NCBI GenBank assembly: GCA_025350885.1
Contig: JANXXA010000200.1
Coordinates: forward strand, 1 to 5,044
Source: Phenylobacterium sp.
Lineage (GTDB): Bacteria; Pseudomonadota; Alphaproteobacteria; Caulobacterales; Caulobacteraceae
DNA length: 5,044 bases
Reading direction: 5' to 3'
Below, in pieces: positions 1 through 5,044 of the stretch (within the stretch, counting starts at the first letter, position 1; the number at the start of each line of letters is the position of its first letter). The position numbers and the translations under genes were made by a program. The notes beneath the pieces are model-generated. The model saw only the letters and a program-made list of their open reading frames with translations, ran no database searches and had not been told where the DNA came from.

Positions 1-1
1 C

Positions 2-424
2 CTGGTGCTGGGCACGCTGTTCCTGGTGGCCGTCGGCCTGGGTCCGCTGGGCGGGGTCATGGCGCTGGCGATCAACACCGGGGCGGTGCTGGCCAAGCTG
101 TTCTCCGAAGCCGTGGAGTCCATTGATCGCGGGCCGGTGGAAGGTGTCCGCGCCACCGGCGCCAACCGCCTGCACGAGGTGGTCTGGGGCGTGATCCCCC
201 AGGTCGCGCCGCACTGGACCTCCTATGCGCTCTATCGGTTCGAATCCAATTCCCGCTCGGCCACGGTGCTGGGCCTGATCGGCGCCGGCGGCATCGGCCA
301 GCTGTTGTTCGAGACGATGAACGCCTTCGACTATCACAAGCTCTCGGCCATTGTGATCGTGATCATCGTCGCCGTGACGCTGATCGACCTGCTCTCCCAG
401 GCCATGCGCGGCCGATTGCTCTGA
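2..424 (+). CDS. phnE: Phosphonate ABC transporter permease PhnE, C-terminal part (5' end outside window)
   Basis: This is the C-terminal 140 residues of an inner-membrane permease of the binding-protein-dependent ABC family, which would carry phosphonates (or phosphite/phosphate esters) across the cytoplasmic membrane with PhnC (ATPase) and PhnD (binding protein). The reading frame is open to the left edge, so the GTG at 5 is not a real start. A cytoplasmic EAA loop is visible from 107 (EAVESIDRGPVEGVRATGA) to the IPQ at about 194-202. It is followed by the PhnE-typical stretch RFESNSRSATVLGLIGAGGI (236-295) and a final hydrophobic helix (about 343-400, rich in Ile/Val). The length fits roughly half of a usual PhnE of about 260-280 residues. 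It ends with TGA 27 nt before a GC hairpin and is convergent with the porin gene. PhnE is preferred over PstA/PstC or methionine-type permeases because of the RFE-N-RSA-VLG-IGAGGIG signature. The substrate cannot be fixed from this fragment. Confidence 0.9.
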   Translation: MVLGTLFLVAVGLGPLGGVMALAINTGAVLAKLFSEAVESIDRGPVEGVRATGANRLHEVVWGVIPQVAPHWTSYALYRFESNSRSATVLGLIGAGGIGQLLFETMNAFDYHKLSAIVIVIIVAVTLIDLLSQAMRGRLL

Positions 425-451
425 GGCACGCCGGGTCGCGTCAAAAGAAGA

Positions 452-477
452 CGCCGCCGCGGGGGACCGCGGCGGCG
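452..477 (-). terminator. Rho-independent terminator of the porin gene, possibly bidirectional
   Basis: A perfect 10-bp inverted repeat, CGCCGCCGCG (452-461) and CGCGGCGGCG (468-477), flanks GGGGAC. One more G-C pair can close it to an 11-bp stem with a 4-nt loop. Read on the minus strand, the stem is followed at once by TCTTCTTTTGA (451 down to 441), a T-rich tail as expected for intrinsic termination. It lies 28 nt beyond the porin stop codon. On the + strand the stem is followed by CAAGGTTTCT, which lacks a T run, so termination of phnE transcripts from the other side is plausible but weaker. Confidence 0.82.
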
Positions 478-505
478 CAAGGTTTCTGCGGGAGCAGAGG
501 GGGGG

Positions 506-2194
506 TCAGAAGCTGAGCTGGCTGCGCAGGGCGACGGCGTTGTAGGTCTGGCCGACCTGCAGGCCGGCGGCGTTATAGCGGTTCACATCGACGTGCTGGT
601 AGTCGAGCATGAAGCGGATGTCGGCGTTCAGGTACCAGTTGAGGCCCAGGGTGGAAATCTTCTGCTCGCCGCCGCGGATGGCGTCGAAGCAGGCGGTTCC
701 CGCCACGGTCGGGGTGGCCTTTCCGGCGCCGCAGTCATGATAATTCAGATCGAGGTCCGAATAGCGGGCGGCGATTTCGAAAGCGCCCCAGGTGCCGGCG
801 GCGGGGTTGAAGTTGTAGGTCGGCTTAGGCGCGTCGAAACGGGCCTCCGCCGGGTTATAGGCGCGGGATTCGCCGGTCAGCACCCAGACGCCGGTGACGT
901 ACCAGCCGCTGAAATTCGGATCACCGGGCGCGATCAGCGGGTTGGTGGCGTTGCGACGATCAATCCGGTAGTTGAAATACTCGCCTTCGATCATGAAGTT
1001 CCGCGCCGTCAGGCCGGCCTCGGCGCCCAGCACGGTGACGTGGCGGGTATCGATGGCGCCGGTGTCCACCAGGCGGTTTCCGTCGATGCGCAGTTCCGGC
1101 CGGTCGCGCAGCTGCACCGGATAGCGCGGGGTGGCCGCGACGCCGGCGTCATTCGGCTGGGTCACATATTGGGCGTTGACCCCGAAGTGGGCCTGCCAGT
1201 CGGTGGAGCTGAACGGGGCGATGGCCAGCCGGCCGACCATCGCGGTCTGCTCGTCGGCGGGCTGGGCCGTGGCCGCGCCGGTGGAATTGATCGTGCCGAC
1301 GGTGTTGCCGGTCACCGCGCCGGACAGGAACCAGCGGGTGGCGATGCCGGTGTCGCCTTCCCCCCAGACCCCGTTGCCATAGACCTGCAGGGCGGCGCGG
1401 CTGTCGCCGCCGGCGACGTTGCGGGCGACTTCGGCGGGCGACGGGCGTTCCAGGATCGGCATCTGGCTGGTGGATACGTCAGCCGCCAGCCCGACCTTGG
1501 GCTCGAACGCGCCGAGCTTGATCTTCCAGGGCTTCAACGCGGTGTACTGGATGTAGAACTCATAGAGCTGGCCGGCGTTTTCCGCGCCGGAGCCGCCGAA
1601 CTCCATGATCATCGAATAGTCGAAATCCTTGAACAGCTTGCCATCGACACCGAAGCGCGCGCGGCGGAAGTTAGTGCCGCTGTTCAGGTCGCGGTTGGTC
1701 ACCTGGGCCGGCAGGTTGGATTTCTGGAAGTACTTGCCGGCGTCGAACATCACGTTGGCGCGGATGTTGGCGGTGAACCGACCGTCGGCGGTGGCCAGGA
1801 CGGGCTTGCCGTTGGGCAGGCTGGGGATGGTCGTTGCGCCGGAGGGCGGGGCCTGCAGGGTAATGATGCTGGTCGCGTCGGCCGTCTGCGCCGCCTTCAC
1901 GTCAGCCAGTTGGGCGTTGACGGTATCGACTTGAAGCTGGAGGGCGGCGACGCGGGCCTCGGACGGGTCGGCACCCTTCATCTGCGCCATCTGCGCCATC
2001 TGTGCGCGCATCTCGTCGATCTGCTGCTGCATTGCCGCCATCTTCGCGTCGCGGGCGTCAGCCTTGGGCGCCTTGGCGTGCATGACGTGGTGTTTCGGCG
2101 CGGCGAGCGCGGCCGTGGCGGCGCCGCCCATCAGCAGCGCAACGAAGGCCGCGCCGGCATAGCGCCGCGCCTGCCCGGTGATTGGAAGGTTCAT
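506..2194 (-). CDS. Phosphate-selective outer-membrane porin, OprO/OprP family
   Basis: A complete 562-residue precursor of an outer-membrane beta-barrel, most likely a channel for phosphate or polyphosphate. Residues 1-31 form a Sec signal peptide (RR at 10-11, hydrophobic core, probable cleavage after ALA at 29-31). A basic, His/Lys-rich stretch (33-50) follows, then an Ala/Gln/Met-rich coiled coil (about 50-104) carrying a triple Ala-Gln-Met repeat, then a Pro/Ser/Thr linker. The barrel starts near residue 137 (DGRFTANIRANVMFDAG). The family-typical strand FRRARFGVDGKLFKDFDY lies at 176-193, and KIKLGAFEPKVGL follows at about 224-236. The chain ends in LRSQLSF with the terminal Phe recognised by the BAM machinery. 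Only two Cys occur (488 and 502), close together in one loop. The ATG at 2192-2194 is preceded by a modest purine-rich site. The gene lies divergent from pstS behind a Pho-box array, which supports a role in phosphate uptake. Selectivity (phosphate versus polyphosphate) is not readable, and no oprO/oprP symbol is assigned for that reason. Confidence 0.9.
   Translation of the reverse strand: MNLPITGQARRYAGAAFVALLMGGAATAALAAPKHHVMHAKAPKADARDAKMAAMQQQIDEMRAQMAQMAQMKGADPSEARVAALQLQVDTVNAQLADVKAAQTADATSIITLQAPPSGATTIPSLPNGKPVLATADGRFTANIRANVMFDAGKYFQKSNLPAQVTNRDLNSGTNFRRARFGVDGKLFKDFDYSMIMEFGGSGAENAGQLYEFYIQYTALKPWKIKLGAFEPKVGLAADVSTSQMPILERPSPAEVARNVAGGDSRAALQVYGNGVWGEGDTGIATRWFLSGAVTGNTVGTINSTGAATAQPADEQTAMVGRLAIAPFSSTDWQAHFGVNAQYVTQPNDAGVAATPRYPVQLRDRPELRIDGNRLVDTGAIDTRHVTVLGAEAGLTARNFMIEGEYFNYRIDRRNATNPLIAPGDPNFSGWYVTGVWVLTGESRAYNPAEARFDAPKPTYNFNPAAGTWGAFEIAARYSDLDLNYHDCGAGKATPTVAGTACFDAIRGGEQKISTLGLNWYLNADIRFMLDYQHVDVNRYNAAGLQVGQTYNAVALRSQLSF
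1979..2005 (-). repeat. Three tandem 9-bp units coding (Ala-Gln-Met)3
   Basis: On the + strand the units read CATCTGCGC, CATCTGCGC and CATCTGTGC, identical except for one silent C/T difference. On the coding strand they give three Ala-Gln-Met triplets (residues 64-72) within the predicted coiled coil of the porin. The near identity at DNA level suggests a recent slippage expansion that stays in frame and changes coiled-coil length by three residues per unit. Confidence 0.75.
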
Positions 2195-2197
2195 GAT

Positions 2198-2206
2198 CTC
2201 GTCCCC
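2198..2206 (-). promoter_or_regulatory. Probable ribosome binding site of the porin gene
   Basis: The coding strand reads GGGGACGAG ending 3 nt before the ATG at 2194. The GGGGA part lies about 7 nt from the start codon. It is a purine-rich but imperfect match to the anti-Shine-Dalgarno sequence. It supports the chosen start, which also gives an intact signal peptide. Confidence 0.5.
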
Positions 2207-2225
2207 GTCTTATCTGTCGCCGCCT

Positions 2226-2231
2226 CTTAGC
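2226..2231 (-). promoter_or_regulatory. Putative -10 element of the porin promoter (GCTAAG)
   Basis: On the minus strand GCTAAG lies 8 nt downstream of the promoter-proximal Pho half-site (ending at 2240). The same hexamer sits at the same 8-nt distance behind the pstS Pho box. It shares GCTA with the Caulobacter housekeeping -10 consensus (GCTANAWC, established knowledge). Transcription would begin near 2219, giving a leader of about 25 nt. An alternative GATAAG at 2209-2214 matches TATAAT better in its centre. It would leave almost no leader and lose the ribosome site, so it is less likely. Confidence 0.5.
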
Positions 2232-2239
2232 GACGGCGT

Positions 2240-2279
2240 GTGACGGCTGGCCGACAATCGAATGACAGGGATGTGACAG
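2240..2279 (-). promoter_or_regulatory. Pho-box array (PhoB sites) of the porin promoter, four half-sites
   Basis: Read on the minus strand, the core is CTGTCAC-ATCC-CTGTCAT (2279 to 2262), a near-perfect PhoB box of two 7-bp direct repeats with a 4-bp spacer. The 11-bp phase continues towards the gene with TTGTCGG (2257-2251) and CCGTCAC (2246-2240), each again after a 4-bp gap. The last repeat is a good half-site and the third is degenerate. Together they could hold two PhoB dimers in tandem, so the porin should be strongly induced by phosphate limitation. The core box is clear; occupancy of the two weaker half-sites is inferred. Confidence 0.85.
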
Positions 2280-2315
2280 TCGCCGGTCCGTCCGCCTGCG
2301 GGCGTTTGGCGCGGG

Positions 2316-2333
2316 CTGTCACCAAACTGACAA
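2316..2333 (+). promoter_or_regulatory. Pho box (PhoB site) of the pstSCA promoter
   Basis: CTGTCAC-CAAA-CTGACAA on the + strand has two 7-bp direct repeats with a 4-bp spacer. The first half matches the consensus perfectly and the second has a T-to-A change at its fourth position. The box lies 63 bp before the pstS ATG, is oriented towards pstS and takes the place of a -35 element, as is usual for PhoB-activated promoters. No convincing additional half-site precedes it. It predicts phosphate-starvation induction of pstS and the genes behind it. Confidence 0.85.
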
Positions 2334-2341
2334 GCAAGGCC

Positions 2342-2347
2342 GCTAAG
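2342..2347 (+). promoter_or_regulatory. Putative -10 element of the pst promoter (GCTAAG)
   Basis: GCTAAG begins 8 nt after the second Pho half-site, exactly as in the divergent porin promoter, and has the GCTA core of the Caulobacter-type -10. Transcription would begin around 2354, leaving a leader of roughly 43 nt before the pstS start. The assignment rests on position and on the matching arrangement of the two promoters. Confidence 0.52.
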
Positions 2348-2385
2348 GACGCGGGAAAGAGCGACAGGGACGGGGCGCTCTATTC

Positions 2386-2390
2386 AGGAG
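2386..2390 (+). promoter_or_regulatory. Ribosome binding site of pstS
   Basis: AGGAG (extended as AGGAGAG to 2392) lies 6 nt before the ATG at 2397. This is a strong, well-spaced Shine-Dalgarno sequence. It fixes the pstS start and contrasts with the weak site in front of pstC. Confidence 0.85.
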
Positions 2391-2396
2391 AGAACC

Positions 2397-3404
2397 ATGT
2401 TTAGAATTCTGCGGGCCGCCCTCGGGGCCCTTTTGATCGCCGGTGCGGCCACCGCCGTCCAGGCCGCTGATTCGATCACGGGCGCGGGCGCGACGTTTCC
2501 CGCGCCGGTCTACGCCAAGTGGGCGGAGATGTATAAGGCCCAGACCGGGGCCGGCCTGAACTATCAGTCGATCGGGTCGGGCGGCGGCATCCGCCAGATC
2601 ACCGCCAACACCGTCGATTTCGGCGCCACCGACAAGCCGCTGAAGCCCGATGACCTGGCGACGAACGGCTTCATTCAGTTCCCGACCGTGGTCGGCGGCG
2701 TGGTGCCAGTGGTCAACCTGCCGGGCGTCAAGTCCGGCCAGATCAGGCTGACCGGCGCACAGATCGCCGACATTTATCGCGGCGTGATCAAGAAGTGGAA
2801 CGATCCGCTGCTGGTCAGGACCAATCCCGGCATGACCCTGCCGAACCTGCCGATCACCGTCGTGCACCGTTCGGACGGCTCGGGCACGACCTTTATCTTC
2901 ACCACCTATCTGGCGCTGAAGGCCGCGCACTGGGCGAGCGATGTCGGCGCCAACGACTCGGTGTCGTGGCCCGTCGGCCTGGGCGGCAAGGGAAACGAGG
3001 GCGTCGCCGCCTTCGTCAAACAGACCCCCGGCGCCATCGGTTATGTGGAATACGCCTATGCGACCCTGAACAACCTCACCTACACGCAGGTGCAGAACAA
3101 GGCTGGCAAGTTTGTCTCGCCCACCGCCGCGGCCTTCGCCGCGGCCGCCGCCGGCGCCAAGTGGAACGCAGCCCCGGGCTTCTATCTGCTGCTGGTCGAA
3201 CAGCCCGCGCCCGACGCCTGGCCGATCTCGGGGGCGACGTTCATCCTGCTGCACACCAATCAGGCCAAGGGCAAGGCGGTCCTCGCCTTCTTCGACTGGG
3301 CCTACAAAAACGGCGACGCCGCCGCCGCGCAACTGGCCTATGTTCCGCTTCCGGCGGCGGTCAAGGAGCAGGTTCGCAAGCTCGCCTGGTCGAAGCTGAA
3401 ATAG
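2397..3404 (+). CDS. pstS: Periplasmic phosphate-binding protein PstS
   Basis: The high-affinity periplasmic receptor that binds inorganic phosphate and hands it to the PstCAB importer. It has 335 residues, the usual length. A cleavable signal peptide covers about residues 1-23 (hydrophobic core after R6, cleavage after VQA). There is no lipobox Cys, so the protein is soluble in the periplasm. The family's phosphate ligands are all present: TGAGATFPAP (T33, F34), the IGSGGGIRQI loop (S61), DFGATDKPL (D79), and HRSDGSGTTF with R158, D160, S162, G163 and T164. These correspond to the Escherichia coli Thr10/Phe11, Ser38, Asp56 and Arg135-Thr141 set. KKWNDP at 132-137 is also typical. A short Ala-rich stretch (about 243-252) lies in the second lobe. 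It is the first gene of the pst operon, with a strong ribosome site and a Pho box upstream, and pstC follows after 81 nt. No abnormality is seen. Confidence 0.97.
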   Translation: MFRILRAALGALLIAGAATAVQAADSITGAGATFPAPVYAKWAEMYKAQTGAGLNYQSIGSGGGIRQITANTVDFGATDKPLKPDDLATNGFIQFPTVVGGVVPVVNLPGVKSGQIRLTGAQIADIYRGVIKKWNDPLLVRTNPGMTLPNLPITVVHRSDGSGTTFIFTTYLALKAAHWASDVGANDSVSWPVGLGGKGNEGVAAFVKQTPGAIGYVEYAYATLNNLTYTQVQNKAGKFVSPTAAAFAAAAAGAKWNAAPGFYLLLVEQPAPDAWPISGATFILLHTNQAKGKAVLAFFDWAYKNGDAAAAQLAYVPLPAAVKEQVRKLAWSKLK

Positions 3405-3417
3405 CGTCAACCCGCGC

Positions 3418-3457
3418 CCGGCCCGTCCGTCGCCAACCTGGCGCGCGCGCGGGCCGG
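3418..3457 (+). other. Stem-loop in the pstS-pstC gap
   Basis: CCGGCCCG (3418-3425) pairs perfectly with CGGGCCGG (3450-3457). Between them CGCCA (3431-3435) and TGGCG (3439-3443) can form an inner 5-bp hairpin. No T run follows, so it is not an intrinsic terminator. A structure just after pstS could protect the pstS 3' end or be a processing site, giving more PstS than membrane components, as is known for the pstS-pstC gap of Escherichia coli. In such GC-rich DNA a chance fold cannot be excluded. Confidence 0.45.
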
Positions 3458-3485
3458 ATCGTGGCGCGCGAACCTGAGCCAAGGC

Positions 3486-4454
3486 ATGTCTGAAACCGTC
3501 ATCGCAAGTCCGCCTTCGAGCGCCCGCTCCCCGCCGAGCGGCGCCTGGGTGGGCGTGATCTTCGAAGGCGCCTGTTTCGCCGCGGCCACCGCCGTGCTGG
3601 CGGCGCTGAGCGGGCTCCTGATATCGCTGGTGATCGGCGGCTGGCCGGCGATCCACAAGTTCGGCTTCGGATTTCTCACCTCGGACACCTGGAACCCGGT
3701 GACGGAGGTCTATGGCGCCGCCGGCCCGATGGTCGGCACCCTGATCACCGCGACGGTCTCGCTGCTGATCGCGCTGCCCGTCGCCGGCGGCGTGGCCTTC
3801 TTCCTCACCGAGCTCTGCCCCGCACCGCTGCGCCGGCCGATCGGCACGGCGGTGGAGCTCCTGGCCGGCATCCCCTCGATCGTCTACGGCATGTGGGGTC
3901 TGTTCGTCTTCGCCCCGATGTTCTCGAAATACGTCCAGCTGCCGCTGATGTCGGCCGCCAGGCCGGGCTCGCTGCTGGAGACGCTGACCACCGGCATTCC
4001 CAACGGGTCGGGCATCCTGTCGGCCTCGATCATCCTGGCGATCATGATCCTGCCGTTCATGGCGGCCACCCTGCGCGACCTCCTGATGACGGTGCCGGCG
4101 ACGGTCCGCGAAAGCGCCTATGGATTGGGCGCGACAACGCGGGAGGTGGTGATGTCGGTGACCCTGCCTTACATCCGCACCGGAGCCATCGGCGCGGTGA
4201 TGCTGGGGCTCGGCCGCGCCCTGGGCGAGACTATGGCGGTGACCTTCATCATCGGCAATTCGCACGGCTTCCCCAAGTCGATGTTCGACAGCGGATCGAC
4301 CATCGCCTCGACCATCGCCAACGAGTTCACCGAAGCCTCGGGCGACATGCATCTGGCGGCGCTGGTCGCGCTCGGCCTTGTGTTGTTCGTGATCACCTTC
4401 ATCGTGCTGGCGCTGGCGCGCCTGCTGCTGGGCCGGCAGGAGCAGAGGCTTTGA
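3486..4454 (+). CDS. pstC: Phosphate ABC transporter permease PstC
   Basis: One of the two inner-membrane subunits that form the phosphate channel of the PstSCAB importer. It has 322 residues, normal for PstC. After a Ser/Pro-rich cytoplasmic N-terminus, six hydrophobic segments lie at about 29-50, 83-106, 122-146, 177-196, 232-257 and 289-314. ELLAGIPSIVYGMWGL (124-139) is a PstC/PstA hallmark. The EAA loop, which docks to the ATPase PstB, is at about 208-228 (RESAYGLGATTREVV then LP). LGRALGETMAV carries R244 and E248, which by alignment match Arg237 and Glu241 of the Escherichia coli protein, residues known to be needed for transport. The ATG at 3486 has only AAGG one base away as a ribosome site, so initiation looks weak or coupled to pstS. 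I see no better in-frame upstream start. The stop overlaps the pstA start. Confidence 0.96.
   Translation: MSETVIASPPSSARSPPSGAWVGVIFEGACFAAATAVLAALSGLLISLVIGGWPAIHKFGFGFLTSDTWNPVTEVYGAAGPMVGTLITATVSLLIALPVAGGVAFFLTELCPAPLRRPIGTAVELLAGIPSIVYGMWGLFVFAPMFSKYVQLPLMSAARPGSLLETLTTGIPNGSGILSASIILAIMILPFMAATLRDLLMTVPATVRESAYGLGATTREVVMSVTLPYIRTGAIGAVMLGLGRALGETMAVTFIIGNSHGFPKSMFDSGSTIASTIANEFTEASGDMHLAALVALGLVLFVITFIVLALARLLLGRQEQRL
4438..4442 (+). promoter_or_regulatory. Ribosome binding site deciding the pstA TTG start
   Basis: AGGAG lies inside the last codons of pstC, 8 nt before the TTG at 4451. The spacing is ideal, and no ATG or GTG in the same frame is available nearby upstream of the conserved first membrane segment. 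This makes the TTG the most credible start. Confidence 0.7.
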
Positions 4455-5044
4455 GCCGATCCAATCTCATCCTGGTCAGGCGACGCGTCTGGAACGCCCT
4501 GTTCGTGGTCTTCTGCTACGTGGTGACAGCCGTCGCCCTGCTGGCGCTGGCCGCCATCCTGTGGACCCTGCTCAGCAAGGGGGTCGGCGGGCTGGATCTC
4601 AACGTCTTCATTCATACGACGCCCGCACCGGGATCGAAGGGCGGCCTGGCCAACGCCATCGTCGGCTCAATCATGATGTGCCTGCTGGCCATGGTCCTGG
4701 CGGTGGTCTTCGGCGTCCTGGCCGGGACCTGGCTTGCCGAGTACGGCGGGCGCAGTCCCTATGCCGAGCTGATCCGGTTCCTCAACGACGTTCTGCTGTC
4801 GGCGCCGTCGATCCTGGTCGGCCTGTTCGTCTATGAAATCCTGGTCGCGCCCTTCCACAGTTTTTCGGCCTTCGCCGGCGCCGTCGCGCTCTCGCTGCTG
4901 GCGATCCCGGTGATCACCCGGACGACCGAGGATGTGCTGCGGCTGCAGCCCTCCACCCTGCGCGAGGCCGGTGTGGCGCTGGGCGCGCATTTCTCCTTCG
5001 TGGTGCGCAAGATCCTCTGGCCGTCGGCGCGAAACGGCATGTTG
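4451..5044 (+). CDS. pstA: Phosphate ABC transporter permease PstA, N-terminal 198 residues (3' end outside window)
   Basis: The second channel subunit of the phosphate importer, pairing with PstC. The frame starts at TTG (4451-4453), sharing TTGA with the pstC stop (4452-4454), and stays open to the right edge. About two thirds of a usual PstA of 280-300 residues is present. Hydrophobic segments lie at about 16-40, 68-95, 113-133 and 139-157. The family stretch TTPAPGSKGGLANAIVGS (56-73) is followed by LAEYGG (95-100) and SAPSILVGLFVYEIL (117-131). The EAA loop is LREAGVALGA (170-179). The conserved Arg220 equivalent known from Escherichia coli should lie beyond the edge and cannot be checked. 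The 4-nt overlap with pstC suggests translational coupling and equal amounts of the two permeases. PstB and probably PhoU are expected next but are not in the window. Confidence 0.94.
   Translation, partial: MSRSNLILVRRRVWNALFVVFCYVVTAVALLALAAILWTLLSKGVGGLDLNVFIHTTPAPGSKGGLANAIVGSIMMCLLAMVLAVVFGVLAGTWLAEYGGRSPYAELIRFLNDVLLSAPSILVGLFVYEILVAPFHSFSAFAGAVALSLLAIPVITRTTEDVLRLQPSTLREAGVALGAHFSFVVRKILWPSARNGML

Noticed and set aside
5..7. GTG as the start of phnE
   Set aside because: The frame is open to the window edge and the conserved N-terminal half of the permease is missing, so the true start lies upstream.
2209..2214. GATAAG on the minus strand as the porin -10
   Set aside because: It is a better match to TATAAT, but it lies 25 bp from the last Pho half-site. 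It would start the transcript around the ribosome binding site, leaving almost no leader.
593..2230. Open frame of 545 codons on the + strand, antisense to the porin
   Set aside because: The opposite frame encodes a complete porin with signal peptide, barrel and terminal Phe. The + frame gives a low-complexity Gly/Ala/Val/Arg protein with no recognisable domain, a typical mirror frame of GC-rich coding DNA.
2293..2304. Small hairpin CGCC-TGCG-GGCG between the two Pho boxes
   Set aside because: Only four base pairs in a GC-rich stretch, with no T tail and no link to either promoter element; expected by chance.
2795..3493. Arg-rich + strand frames inside pstS (also 3112-3399)
   Set aside because: They are out-of-frame readings of pstS with Arg/Gly/Pro-rich composition and no independent ribosome site or homology.
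2343..4352. Open frame of 669 codons on the minus strand covering pstS and most of pstC
   Set aside because: It is antisense to two unmistakable genes and yields an Arg/Gly/Asp/His-rich composition. It also crosses the pst promoter's -10 element and the pstS-pstC gap without any domain. The length comes from the scarcity of stops in high-GC DNA.
4561..4836. A + strand frame of 91 codons starting with GTG inside pstA
   Set aside because: It lies in another frame within pstA, which shows clear membrane segments and an EAA loop. The product is Arg/Gly-rich without structure.

Overview
The window is very GC-rich with strong G/C preference at third codon positions. It is a phosphorus-acquisition locus from what is most likely an alphaproteobacterium, probably Caulobacteraceae (Caulobacter, Phenylobacterium or Brevundimonas type). 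The grounds are the codon use, an OprO/OprP-like porin rich in Ala and Gly, Pho boxes of the CTGTCAC-N4-CTGTCAT kind, and putative -10 elements that begin GCTA, the core of the Caulobacter housekeeping sigma consensus. The genus is inferred; no rRNA or other decisive marker is present.

Layout from left to right. (1) Positions 2-424, + strand: the C-terminal half of an ABC phosphonate permease, PhnE; the gene starts outside the window. (2) Positions 425-505: a tail-to-tail intergenic region with a strong GC hairpin (452-477). It has a T-rich tail on the minus strand, so it terminates the porin gene and may also stop phn transcription. (3) Positions 506-2194, minus strand: a complete phosphate-selective porin of the OprO/OprP family with a signal peptide, a coiled-coil N-terminal extension and a C-terminal Phe. 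(4) Positions 2195-2396: a divergent control region carrying two oppositely oriented Pho boxes. The porin side is an array of four 7-bp half-sites in 11-bp phase, and the pst side is one classical two-half-site box. Each is followed, at the same 8-bp distance, by the same hexamer GCTAAG. (5) Positions 2397-5044, + strand: pstS, pstC and the first 198 codons of pstA. The pstA start is a TTG overlapping the pstC stop (TTGA), so an ATG-only gene search would miss it.

The genes form one pathway. The porin would admit phosphate through the outer membrane, PstS would capture it in the periplasm, and PstC/PstA (with PstB, presumably beyond the right edge) would import it across the inner membrane. 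PhnE belongs to the parallel phosphonate importer. The divergent Pho boxes indicate that phosphate starvation switches on the porin and the pst operon together through PhoB.

I found no mobile element, tRNA, rRNA or CRISPR array. I also found no sign of a novel multi-gene system; the most interesting points are the architecture of the divergent promoter and some details of the porin.
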